Assembly (NCBI GenBank): GCA_003388505.1
Contig: QQVO01000006.1
Location: forward strand, 124,001-188,000
DNA: 64,000 nt
Origin: Planctomycetota bacterium
GTDB lineage: Bacteria; Planctomycetota; Planctomycetia; Planctomycetales; Planctomycetaceae
Direction: 5' to 3'
Shown here: piece after piece, positions 32,447 through 41,223 of the stretch
Layout of the letters: the number at the start of each line of letters is the position of its first letter
Position numbering within the stretch: position 1 is the stretch's first letter
Made by a program: the position numbers and the translations under genes
Notes under the pieces: generated by a model
The model's input: the letters and a program-made list of their open reading frames with translations, nothing else
The model's database searches: none
Told to the model about the DNA's origin: nothing

Positions 32447-34366
32447 TCATTCCACAAACGAGTGAATCAGGGTCACTTGTCGATGCTGGTCGCTGCCGGG
32501 GTCACGGAAACGGACGGTGATGCGGATCTGCTCCAGGCCGATGCGGTTGTCGAAACATTGCCAGACGACGTCGCCGTCGCGAACGATGGCGCCGGGTTCG
32601 CGGGGCCATTCGGGTTCTTTGCCTCCACTGGTGCCGCCGTTGACGACGATATAGCCGTACGAAAAGTTCGGTGGACTCAGTCCCGCGTCCGGAAAGAGCA
32701 CCAGCCCCGGAGTGGCCGGGGTCGTCGCGGCCCAGGTGACGACGTTGGGATTGGGCGCGCCGCCGGTGGTTGTCGGCGAGACCTGCAGGGGGCTGAACGG
32801 CGGCGCGTTGCCCGACACCGGATGCCAGGTGTCGAACACGCGATTGCCGCCGGACGGCAACGGCCCGTAACCGGGATTCCGGTTGCCCCAACTGGTATTC
32901 AGCCCGCCGACTCCCGACTGCGTAAAAAGACCTAAGCCGGTGCCGTTTCCGAGATTGACCCAGGCCCCGTCGTCGAGGACGCCGTTTCCGTTGCGGTCTT
33001 CGCCCGAGTCGATCGTTCCGTTGTTGTTGACGTCTTCGTGATACCCGGCGTCCCAGACCTCGATGTTGAACGCCTCGGCCCCGGTGAGCAGGATGTCTTC
33101 GCCGGCCCGCGCGCCGCCGGCGTACTGCGAGACGGTGCGGTCGACGTTGAGCGTGAGGTCGGTCCGCTGCATCGGATGCTGCGCGGCCGGCGCGTCGAAC
33201 CCCGGCCACAGGAAATTCGCGTGCGACGTCTCTTCGTGCGTGTAACGTCCGAGGAAGGCGGTCGGGTTGCCGCTGCCGTCGAGCGCGAACTCCAGCGGGC
33301 GCCCGCTGCGGAAATAGAATCCGTAGCGGTTGACCGGGAAGGCGATCGGCCGGTTGCCCAGGCCGAGCGTGTTGTCGAGCGAATCGAGCCCGTGGAACCG
33401 GAAGCTGAATCCGTCGGTCGTCTCGTCGTCGATCATCCCGTTGGAGTTCGCGTCGTTGTTCCAGACGCGCGTGCCGGAATAGTCCCAGTCGTTGAGGAAC
33501 GAGTTGCCCGGATAGGGCTGGTCGAAGACGGCTGTGAACTCGCCGCCCGTTCCGGAGACGCCCTGCGTCGGCTGCGTGCTGAAGGGGGGCGAACCGCTCG
33601 AAAGGGGATCCCTGAGCAGCAGGACGCGGCGGTGGAGCTTGTCCCCCCGCATGAAGTAGACGATTTCGGCCGCCCGTGAAATCCCCGCCCCGTTGCCGAC
33701 ATTGCCGTCGTCGAAGTCGGGCTGATTGCGATGGCCGGCCCCCAGGTTCACGGCCCGGCCGAAGAACGGGGTCTGCACCGAATCGGCGACCACGGCGTCC
33801 CGCTGCGATTCTTCCAGAAAGACGACCAGGTGCAGCACGTCGTCGGTGTCGTCGAACGGGTCGTTTTCGGAGATATAGAAGAACCCGCGCTGCCGCGCAT
33901 CGGGCGTGTCGCCCGGCCCGAGCGGGACGATGCCCCGCGGCGAGACCGAAATCCCGTCCAGCCGCGCGTTCTGGTTGAAGTCTTCTTCGGGATCGTAGGG
34001 ATCAAAACTGCCGCTGCCGTTGGCGTCGAACTCGCGGAGCACGGTGGCGATGGCGCCGCGGGCGGGCGAGGCGCGGAAGACCAGCTTCTGCAGATCGCCC
34101 CGCAGCGTGGTGGTGACGGTGCGGGCCTTGGCGTCGTTGTTGGAGAGGCCCCGCTGGTCGGTGAGCGTCCCCACCGCCGCCTCGAACACCTGGGCGAAGA
34201 GCAGCATGATGAGCATCACCAGCGCCGTGGCGACGAGCATTTCGGCCAGTGTGAAGCCGGGGTTGGTCGAGGGGCGAGAGTCGAGGGTCGAGGGACGGAA
34301 GGCACGGCGGGGGCGGACCGGGGGGGCGGTTGCCGGGGTTCGCCTTATGTTCCTCGCGTGTTGCAT
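32447..34366 (-). CDS. GspJ-like prepilin, enlarged
   Basis: The 639-aa protein has a prepilin signal NPG|FTLAEMLVATALVMLIML starting near residue 37, with Glu at mature position 5. ARTVTTTLRGDLQKLVFRA after it matches the GspJ/PilW style. GspJ is normally about 200 aa, so most of this protein is extra. The extra part is rich in Asp/Asn loops such as DPEEDFNQNARLDG, DANSNGMIDDET and DSGEDRNGNGVLDDGAW, similar to EF-hand/TSP3 calcium sites. The leader before the signal is long and contains RPSTLDSRPST, encoded by a simple repeat. It lies between the PilV-like and GspK-like genes, as gspJ does in type II loci. Confidence 0.82.
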   Translation of the reverse strand: MQHARNIRRTPATAPPVRPRRAFRPSTLDSRPSTNPGFTLAEMLVATALVMLIMLLFAQVFEAAVGTLTDQRGLSNNDAKARTVTTTLRGDLQKLVFRASPARGAIATVLREFDANGSGSFDPYDPEEDFNQNARLDGISVSPRGIVPLGPGDTPDARQRGFFYISENDPFDDTDDVLHLVVFLEESQRDAVVADSVQTPFFGRAVNLGAGHRNQPDFDDGNVGNGAGISRAAEIVYFMRGDKLHRRVLLLRDPLSSGSPPFSTQPTQGVSGTGGEFTAVFDQPYPGNSFLNDWDYSGTRVWNNDANSNGMIDDETTDGFSFRFHGLDSLDNTLGLGNRPIAFPVNRYGFYFRSGRPLEFALDGSGNPTAFLGRYTHEETSHANFLWPGFDAPAAQHPMQRTDLTLNVDRTVSQYAGGARAGEDILLTGAEAFNIEVWDAGYHEDVNNNGTIDSGEDRNGNGVLDDGAWVNLGNGTGLGLFTQSGVGGLNTSWGNRNPGYGPLPSGGNRVFDTWHPVSGNAPPFSPLQVSPTTTGGAPNPNVVTWAATTPATPGLVLFPDAGLSPPNFSYGYIVVNGGTSGGKEPEWPREPGAIVRDGDVVWQCFDNRIGLEQIRITVRFRDPGSDQHRQVTLIHSFVE

Positions 34367-34460
34367 CGTAACGCCGCTCGCTTGCCCGTCTAGCTTTGTT
34401 GGGTGTTGATTGTTTGCTGTTGGCTGTTAGCTATTGGCTATGGCTATTGGCACTAGTGGT

Positions 34461-34572
34461 TGTGCAATCCTGAATTGACGGGTTGGGTGCCACTGGCTTT
34501 GCCAGTGCATCGCGGAGTAGACGTCCTTTCTGGTTCGCACTGGCGTAGCCAGTGGCACCCGTCAATTCAGCC
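34461..34572. repeat. CACTGGC/GCCAGTG palindromic repeat, copy 2 (double)
   Basis: Two palindromic cores (CACTGGCTTTGCCAGTG and CACTGGCGTAGCCAGTG) flank a CGCGGAGTAGACGTCCTTTC segment, with AATTGACGGG-type ends inverted at both sides. It is the reverse complement of the copy at 10425-10500 over the shared part. Confidence 0.85.
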
Positions 34573-34605
34573 TGGATGTACCACTAGTCTCTCGACCCTC
34601 GTTTC

Positions 34606-36219
34606 TTACAAGTCATACACATCGACGATCCGTTTCATCAGCATCGCGCGGCCGACCGGCGCGGGATTGTTCGAGGAATCGGCCTGTGTTGTCTGCCGGA
34701 CCGGGCTGTCGAGCGTGATGAGTGCAAGATGCGGATCCTGCGTCTCATCAACGACAACCGATCGAATCCGATACCACTCAACATTGCGCGCATCGAACAG
34801 AAACGCGCCCGGCTTCAGAAACGGATCAGGCTCATTCAAGGGATCGGGTGAGCCCGGAGCCGGATTCCATCCCACGGACGCCATCGTCGGATTCCAGGCG
34901 ATCAACACCTGGTCTGGGCCAATGCCGTCCACACCGTTCAGGCCGTCCAGATCAACCTGCGGATTGCCGAAGTTGGCGTAGTACAGATGCTCGTCCTCCG
35001 CTGAAAAGCCGCGGCGGAAGACGACCGCCATTTTGGCGTCGGTGCGGCCGTTGGCGTCCTTCTTGACCGTGATAAACCACGAGTAGCGGCGGTCGAACGT
35101 CTCGATCCGGGCGGTACCGACGACCGGGTTGCCGCTTCCGTCGCGTGGAAACCGCGCCGGAAACGGCTGCGTCGACGACCACTCGACGGTCCGTGCGGCG
35201 GGAATCACGTTTGTGATCGTCCGCGCGACGTGCTGCACGCCGTCGACCGAGGTGAACACGATCCGGCTGGGCGTGCCCAGGATTCCGTTGAGAACCACCG
35301 CACCCGGGAAGACGACCGATCCGTCCGTCGGTCCGGTGGGGTCGGCGTCGGTCACGGTGTCGGGGGTCGCCTCCACGATCGTCTCCCAACTGTCGGGGAG
35401 CGTGGTGGCGGCGGCGGCGGCGGCTTCGGTATTCAGCCCGCCGTTGATGCGCAGCAGGGCGAACGGGTCCCCGGCCGATGCGAGCGAGGCGCCGATCCCC
35501 GTCGAGACGTCGGTGCGATTTCCGAACTCGATCGAGGACGCATAGCCGTCACCTCCTGCAACCGCCCAGCCGAGGGGATCGACGACATAGGCGCGAGGAG
35601 AGAAAAGCGGAACGATGCCGCCCAGATTCGTAGGGTCGTCGTGGGGGACCTGCTCATTCGGGTCAGGGTCAATCGCGACAGCCGGCAGCGGCGCCCAGGT
35701 GGCGAAACCGTTGCCCTGGAGATTCACGTCGCTGGTCGGTCCCGTCAGGCTCCACGCCGGTTCGATCTGCCCGGAGACGCCGTTGGGCGGATTCCCCGAC
35801 CCGTCCTGAGCGTCGACGCAGATAAACCACAGGTTGGGCGAGGGATGCTGGCTGCCCGGCTTGATCGTCGGGAGGACGATGTCGCCGATTGTGTATGCCG
35901 TGTTCGGCTGCCAGAAGCCGCGGAATCGTGAATTGACGCTCGGCGACGCACTCGGCGGCGGCAGATGCGTGTTGAGGGTGATCGGGCTCGAATGGAACGC
36001 CTCGGTCGAGTTGAACTTGAGGATCTTCGACTGCGTGTGATTGTGTGCGCTGACCGCCTGCAGGATTGAGAGCGGAAACAGCGTGAGCACGCTGATTACG
36101 CCGACCGCCAGGATCAACAGCGACATCAGGACTTCAGTGAGCGTCGCGCCCATGCGGGTCGTCGGGCGGGCACTGCCGGGCGAGCCGGGAGTGGTGCGCC
36201 TGTCTCTGCGGCCGATCAT
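34606..36219 (-). CDS. GspI/PilV-like prepilin, enlarged
   Basis: The 537-aa protein carries a prepilin signal RMG|ATLTEVLMSLLILAVGVI with Glu at mature position 5; ATLTEVL with a GVISV end is the PilV/GspI style. The remaining 490 residues have no recognised domain and are rich in Pro, Asp and Gly. GspI/PilV proteins are usually 120-200 aa. The start ATG overlaps the stop of the upstream GspH-like gene by four bases, so the two are translationally coupled. Confidence 0.83.
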   Translation of the reverse strand: MIGRRDRRTTPGSPGSARPTTRMGATLTEVLMSLLILAVGVISVLTLFPLSILQAVSAHNHTQSKILKFNSTEAFHSSPITLNTHLPPPSASPSVNSRFRGFWQPNTAYTIGDIVLPTIKPGSQHPSPNLWFICVDAQDGSGNPPNGVSGQIEPAWSLTGPTSDVNLQGNGFATWAPLPAVAIDPDPNEQVPHDDPTNLGGIVPLFSPRAYVVDPLGWAVAGGDGYASSIEFGNRTDVSTGIGASLASAGDPFALLRINGGLNTEAAAAAATTLPDSWETIVEATPDTVTDADPTGPTDGSVVFPGAVVLNGILGTPSRIVFTSVDGVQHVARTITNVIPAARTVEWSSTQPFPARFPRDGSGNPVVGTARIETFDRRYSWFITVKKDANGRTDAKMAVVFRRGFSAEDEHLYYANFGNPQVDLDGLNGVDGIGPDQVLIAWNPTMASVGWNPAPGSPDPLNEPDPFLKPGAFLFDARNVEWYRIRSVVVDETQDPHLALITLDSPVRQTTQADSSNNPAPVGRAMLMKRIVDVYDL

Positions 36220-37280
36220 CGGGCCTCCCTTCCCCGCTGGGCGTAGCGGAACGGGAAGTCGGCCTGCAGGTCGGCGCCTGGATTGCCGTTGGAATTATCA
36301 AGGTTGTCGGTGAAGTCCACCTGCGAGACGGTCACCTGGCCGGTTTGCGTGTAGAGCGTAAACAGATACGGCTCGTGCTCCGGGACGTCGGGCGGGCTCG
36401 CCGGGACGATCGGCAGCGCCTGGCTGCCGCCGTTGGCCGGGTGATTGGGGAACAGCCCCCGCGTGAGTTCCACGTCGGAAAGCGTGGTGACATACAGGTG
36501 CACCAGCCCGGCCGCGCTTGTTGCTCCGGTCGGGTTGCCGCGCGAATCAAAAAAGATATCGAGCGAGGGGATCCGGCTCGCGGCGCGGTCGATCACCGTC
36601 CCCCGCTCGAGCGAGATCGGTTCGGTATTGGGGAGGATTGCCGGGGCGAGTTCCAACCGGTAGGGCATGTTGATAGCACGCCCATCGCCATCAGGATCCG
36701 GCTGCGGAGCATACTTCCCAAGGTTGGTATCCCAGGCACTCGGTGCATAGTGACCGGACACAACAACCTCATTTCCGGAGACCGCCGTAATGTAGTACCA
36801 GTTCCCCGTCCCGGCGGGAACTTCGATCCGCGATCCGGAGCCGAGCAGGTTGCGCTGCACCAACCGGTTCCATTTCCCTGACGACGTATTAGTGAATCGC
36901 CAGAGATTGCTGATGCTGTCGTCAAAATCGACGTTCACGAATCCGGTGTCGTGCCCGGTCGCTCCGATGTAGACCAGGCTGTCGACGACGAACGGGTCGT
37001 CGGCGCGGGGGATCAACCGGATCCCGCGCACTTTGCCGTCGGTGATGGCCCGCGAACGGGCGCCTTCAAAGTATGACTGGACCAGCCGGGCGGAGGCGTT
37101 GAGCCGGTCTCCGTCGTCCTGCCGGAACGCGGCGACGACGATCGTGGTCAGGATCACCATGATCAGGATCGCCACCAGCATTTCGACGAGCGTGAACCCG
37201 GCGCGTTGCCCGGCGAGGCCGGGTTCGCGGCGAGCGTTTGCTGTCTGGAATGTGAGGGAGCGCATCAGTCGTTTCCTCAC
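36216..37280 (-). CDS. GspH/FimT-like prepilin
   Basis: The 354-aa protein has a 26-residue leader then RAG|FTLVEMLVAILIMVILTT. DRLNASARLVQSYFEGARSR AI is the typical helix of GspH/FimT proteins, split here at the Arg. Asp-rich loops follow. A shorter start at Met6 (37265) is possible, but the first ATG overlaps the previous stop by four bases and is kept. It is second of three tightly coupled prepilin genes. Confidence 0.87.
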   Translation of the reverse strand: MRKRLMRSLTFQTANARREPGLAGQRAGFTLVEMLVAILIMVILTTIVVAAFRQDDGDRLNASARLVQSYFEGARSRAITDGKVRGIRLIPRADDPFVVDSLVYIGATGHDTGFVNVDFDDSISNLWRFTNTSSGKWNRLVQRNLLGSGSRIEVPAGTGNWYYITAVSGNEVVVSGHYAPSAWDTNLGKYAPQPDPDGDGRAINMPYRLELAPAILPNTEPISLERGTVIDRAASRIPSLDIFFDSRGNPTGATSAAGLVHLYVTTLSDVELTRGLFPNHPANGGSQALPIVPASPPDVPEHEPYLFTLYTQTGQVTVSQVDFTDNLDNSNGNPGADLQADFPFRYAQRGREAR

Positions 37281-38353
37281 CGTTGCCGGTTCGTGATGTT
37301 GTCGTACAGGAGGTCGAGCGCCGCTGTATCGCCGATGCCGGTCGCAAGCGGAAGCGCCAGTCTCGCGAAGCCGGTAGCAGTGGGTTCGTTGAGGCCGAGA
37401 TTTTCATCGGGACCAGCAGAAACAATCAATGGCACGTGGTAGGTATCGAGAGTGTGATAATTCGTTTCGTCAAATGGCACAGCCAGGTTCGCGGTGCCCA
37501 AATCGAATGCCGTGTTGAAGAATCCATTGGAGATCGCCGCAGACAATGCGCCTGTCTGATCGTCAGGATCAATGTTGAGCCAGTTGCTGTAGTAGTCGAA
37601 CGGCATGGGCAATGTTGGGCCGCCCGGTTCGATGACGCTTGGCATCAATGGCTTGGCGGTTGCTTGAAACATGGGGAGATCAATATCGGCTCCTGGACCG
37701 TCCGGCCGTATAAGCCGCGTCGTCCAATTATAGAATCGAAGCGGGCTCCCCCACTCATCAACGAATTCAGGAATCCCGTCGTTGTCGGTATCGTGGACAT
37801 GCTCCACTGGGACGCGGTCAATGCCGAGCGCCGGCCCGCCGAAAACCGTCCCTTCAGTGAGGCTGAGGTACAATAGTTCTGAACTCTCGGTCTCCGGCTG
37901 GTGATTTCCTGGTGAAGTCAGATTCGACAACCACACGGCATAGAGCGGAGCGTCGTCGCCGCCACCGGCCTGCTGATCGAATCCCCAAAGATCCTCGACA
38001 CGCTGCGGGAAGGCCGCGCGAAATCGATCCTTACGCACCATGATCTCAGCGACTTCAAGCGAGACCGCTGGGTCTGCAACCGGTTTGTTTGTGTCGTATG
38101 CAAGCTTAAATCGCTGTGCTTGAGAAGTGAGATTCAGGCGGCCGAACGTCTCCACGCGCTGCTGCAGCATCGAATCAAGCTGGCGGATCGTGGTTCGCGT
38201 CGCCTGGATGCGGGCCTCCTTCACCGAGTCGCCCATCACCGCCACGCTGATGGCGATCATCGCCGCGATGATCAGGATCACCACGAGCAGCTCGACAATC
38301 GTAAAGCCGGCGCGCCGCGGCGTCTGCTGCGCTCTGTCTGTCACCGGCTGCAT
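37277..38353 (-). CDS. prepilin-like protein
   Basis: The 358-aa protein has the signal RAG|FTIVELLVVILIIAAMIA with Glu at mature position 5 and then a charged helix (VKEARIQATRTTIRQLDSML). The C-terminal part has no recognised domain. It overlaps the GspH-like gene by four bases and starts 61 bp after the previous prepilin gene. It is a pseudopilin or minor pilin of the same machine; the exact class is unclear. Confidence 0.88.
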   Translation of the reverse strand: MQPVTDRAQQTPRRAGFTIVELLVVILIIAAMIAISVAVMGDSVKEARIQATRTTIRQLDSMLQQRVETFGRLNLTSQAQRFKLAYDTNKPVADPAVSLEVAEIMVRKDRFRAAFPQRVEDLWGFDQQAGGGDDAPLYAVWLSNLTSPGNHQPETESSELLYLSLTEGTVFGGPALGIDRVPVEHVHDTDNDGIPEFVDEWGSPLRFYNWTTRLIRPDGPGADIDLPMFQATAKPLMPSVIEPGGPTLPMPFDYYSNWLNIDPDDQTGALSAAISNGFFNTAFDLGTANLAVPFDETNYHTLDTYHVPLIVSAGPDENLGLNEPTATGFARLALPLATGIGDTAALDLLYDNITNRQR

Positions 38354-38414
38354 GATTTGTCTCCCGAGGGTCTGTCCCGTCCGGTTTTGATGCGGGGCTG
38401 CGGCGCGATCGAAC

Positions 38415-39434
38415 TCAGTTCAGTCGCCCGCCGGCGAAGTTTGTGATGTTGTCCCGCTCGAACGAACGGGTGGACGGAATCGTCTCGCCGTCGTACTCGC
38501 CCCCCGTGCCGTACTCTGTGTCGTAACCGGGCGAGATGATCTGATAGGTGTGCGGGTTGTAGGGCACCGTGGACGTCGTGGATGGGTTTCCGTCGTCCTC
38601 CAGATAATGCACCGTCAGCCCCACGATCTCGTCGTCGATGTCGCCGGGATTCCCATTGCGCCCCCAGGGCTGGTAGCCCTTGCCGTCGTAGCTGCTGAGG
38701 TAGATATATGGATTGCTCTGGCCGGAGAGCGGATCGAGATACTCAGGCATCGACTCGTCCGGGTCCGGCGCTGCGGAGGCGACGTCGCGGAGTAGCCCGG
38801 TCAGGCCGCCGTCAAAATCTTCGAACAGCGGTCCCTCCCGATTGCCGCCCCGCGCGAACGGATTGTTCGGGTTCGAGGAAAAACCGAGCGGATTCCACCA
38901 CTCGATCGGGTCTCCGGCGGACATCCCTGATCGGAGGTTTCCCTGGGCATTGACGACGTTTGTCTCACAGACTCCACCCAGGAAGAAAACGAGACATTCT
39001 GCGCCGTTTAGAATCAGAAAGTCGTCCGTGTCTCCGTCGCCGTTGATGTCCCGTGACGCGGCGAAGTTGAAATCAGGCCACATCTGGCGAATCAGCGCGC
39101 GGCTCGCGATGCGATGTCCGTCCGTCAGACCGGACGTCGTATCGGTGTTCCAATCCGGGTCGCCCACACCCGCCCCCTGTTCGTACAGAACGATAAAGCT
39201 CGGCGGATCCATGCCGTAGCGCCCTTTGAACTGGGCGATCGCTCCGTTGAAGCTGCCGATCTCGGCGACCACCTCCGCTTCCCGGGCGGTGCGCATCGCC
39301 ACCTGAATCGCCGGCAGCAACAGGGCGACCAGGATGCTGATGATGATCACGACCATCAGCAGTTCGATGATCGTGAAGCCTCCGCGGGTCGGTTGCGTCG
39401 CAGGCTGGCTGGAGGGGCGAAGTCTGTACATCAC
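38415..39434 (-). CDS. prepilin-like protein, first of the series
   Basis: The 339-aa protein has the signal RGG|FTIIELLMVVIIISILVALL with Glu at mature position 5, followed by RTAREAEVVAEIGSFNGAIA. This looks like the GspG/major pseudopilin style at the N-terminus, but the body is larger than GspG (about 140 aa) and includes an Asp-rich loop (INGDGDTDDFL). It is the first prepilin after the GspF gene, the usual place for gspG. Confidence 0.87.
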   Translation of the reverse strand: MMYRLRPSSQPATQPTRGGFTIIELLMVVIIISILVALLLPAIQVAMRTAREAEVVAEIGSFNGAIAQFKGRYGMDPPSFIVLYEQGAGVGDPDWNTDTTSGLTDGHRIASRALIRQMWPDFNFAASRDINGDGDTDDFLILNGAECLVFFLGGVCETNVVNAQGNLRSGMSAGDPIEWWNPLGFSSNPNNPFARGGNREGPLFEDFDGGLTGLLRDVASAAPDPDESMPEYLDPLSGQSNPYIYLSSYDGKGYQPWGRNGNPGDIDDEIVGLTVHYLEDDGNPSTTSTVPYNPHTYQIISPGYDTEYGTGGEYDGETIPSTRSFERDNITNFAGGRLN

Positions 39435-39862
39435 GAACTCCCGGGGACGGTCCGCTCTGGGCGCGGACGCGCGTGGGGGACAAGGGACTGGTTTGTGTTA
39501 CGAACGTGCCGAATCTTGTTGTCCTGCGCAAATTCTTGCGGTGGCCCGTAGCGCACGCTGCCAGCGTGCGTCAACCGCCTCTGCGATCAGCAGGACGCAC
39601 GCAAGGCTGCGTGCGCTACGGGGTTGGTTGCGGCCGGAGGCCGCGCTGGGCTGCTCACGGTGTCTTCGACGGTCTTTCGCCGCGACTGCTGCGGACTGCA
39701 TCACTCTCTGGTGCAGATCGCTGCAAGCGTGCTGCGTCGTCCGTCGGTTCGGTAATCGGTTTCGGTTCCTCTTCACTCTATTTCACTCGAACGCACGTGC
39801 CGTGCCGCGGGGCGGCGATCTCGGTGGTCTTTCGTGGTGCGAATCATCGACGCCCGTATGGC
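39435..39862. other. gap with GCACGCTG palindromes, no gene
   Basis: At about 39500-39538 is a GAATCTTGTTGTCCTGCGCA box and at 39545-39630 two GCACGCTGCCAGCGTGC/GCACGCAAGGCTGCGTGC palindromes, both also found at 53658-53783 in the same order. The rest shows nothing recognisable. The repeat splits the GspF gene from the prepilin series. Confidence 0.75.
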
Positions 39863-41116
39863 TCAGGTCAGCGACTGCAGCAGCGCGATCAGCGGCATGA
39901 ACAATGCGAACACGATGAAGCCCACAATGCCGCCCAGCACCACCACCATCACCGGTTCCAGGATGCTGACCAGCGCGTCGACCAGCACGGAGACTTCTTC
40001 GTCGTAAACGTCGGCGACCTTGTAGAGCATGTTGTCGAGGGCGCCGGTCTCCTCCCCGACGTCCACCATGTTGACCACCATGTCGTCGACGATCCGCGTC
40101 TCCTTGAGCGGCACCGCCATCGATTCACCTTCGCGAATCGACGCATGGATGTGATCGAACGCCCGGCGGAACACCTCATTGCCCGCCGTGTCCCGCGCAA
40201 TCGTGAGCGCCTCCAGGATGGGCACGCCGGACGCAATCAGCGTCCCGAGCGTTCGACAGGTTCTGGCGACCGTCGATTTGGAGATAATCTTCCCGATGAT
40301 GGGTATCTTCAGCGCGATGCGATCGCAGATATAAGCGCCGGTGCGGTTTTTCTTGACGATCTTGACGAACAGGAACACGCCGACAGGGATGGCCGGGATG
40401 AGATACCAGTAGGCGACGACCCAGTCGCTGATGGCGATCAGCATGATCGTGGCGCCCGGGAGCGGCACCTCGAAGCCTTCAAAGATTTCCTTGAACTTGG
40501 GAATGATCCACTTCATGATTCCGCCGACGATCAACGTGGCGACGGTGATGACCACCGCCGGATAGATCATCGCGCCCTGGACTTTTCGCTTCAGGCTTTG
40601 GGCCCGCTCCTTGAACTCGGCGAGCCGCTGGAGAATCACTTCCAGGGCACCGCCCGCTTCGCCCGCCTTGACCATGTTCACGTAGAGATTGTCGAAGGCC
40701 TTGGGCTGTTTCGCCATCGCCTCGGAGAGCGTGTTCCCCGATTCGACGTCCTCGATGACGCCCATCAGCGAGTTCTTCAGCGGGCCCGGTTTCGACTGGC
40801 CTTCGAGAATTCGCAGCGACCGGAGAATCGGCAGCCCCGCGTCCTGCAGCGTGGAGAGCTGGCGGGTGAAGATGGTGAGCTGCTTCGAGCGGACGCCTCC
40901 GAGCGACATGGCCCGCCTCTTGCGCGGGCCGCGGGCCTGGGTCTTCGCGTCGGCCTTGGTCTTCTCCTTCTTGCGCCGGCCCTTCTCCTGAATCTTGGTG
41001 ACGTAGAAGCCGCGCTCCTTGATCATCGTCTGCGCTTCGGCTTCCGAAGTGGCTTCGATGGTGTCCTTCACCTCGAGCCCGGTGTTGTCCATCGCCTCGT
41101 ACTGAAAGGTCGGCAT
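39863..41116 (-). CDS. GspF/PilC-type inner-membrane platform protein
   Basis: The 417-aa protein has the two repeated GspF domains. Landmarks are FTRQLSTLQDAGLPILRSLR and RTLGTLIASGVPILEALTIA, three membrane segments (AMIYPAVVITVATLIVGG, WVVAYWYLIPAIPVGVFLFV and the C-terminal VMVVVLGGIVGFIVFALFMP), and GEETGALDNMLYKVADVY. It forms the platform on which the GspE/PilB and PilT ATPases act. A GGAGAGAAG ribosome site precedes the ATG. A basic Lys/Arg linker (about residues 45-65) is longer than usual. Confidence 0.95.
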   Translation of the reverse strand: MPTFQYEAMDNTGLEVKDTIEATSEAEAQTMIKERGFYVTKIQEKGRRKKEKTKADAKTQARGPRKRRAMSLGGVRSKQLTIFTRQLSTLQDAGLPILRSLRILEGQSKPGPLKNSLMGVIEDVESGNTLSEAMAKQPKAFDNLYVNMVKAGEAGGALEVILQRLAEFKERAQSLKRKVQGAMIYPAVVITVATLIVGGIMKWIIPKFKEIFEGFEVPLPGATIMLIAISDWVVAYWYLIPAIPVGVFLFVKIVKKNRTGAYICDRIALKIPIIGKIISKSTVARTCRTLGTLIASGVPILEALTIARDTAGNEVFRRAFDHIHASIREGESMAVPLKETRIVDDMVVNMVDVGEETGALDNMLYKVADVYDEEVSVLVDALVSILEPVMVVVLGGIVGFIVFALFMPLIALLQSLT

Positions 41117-41223
41117 CGCTTCTCTCCAAAGGCCTGCAGGGAGTTCTCAACAGCCGGCGGGCGGCGGGCGGAAAATGCATCCGAAGGACGTTGTTCCCGG
41201 CCACCGCGGCTGTCCGCTCCCGT

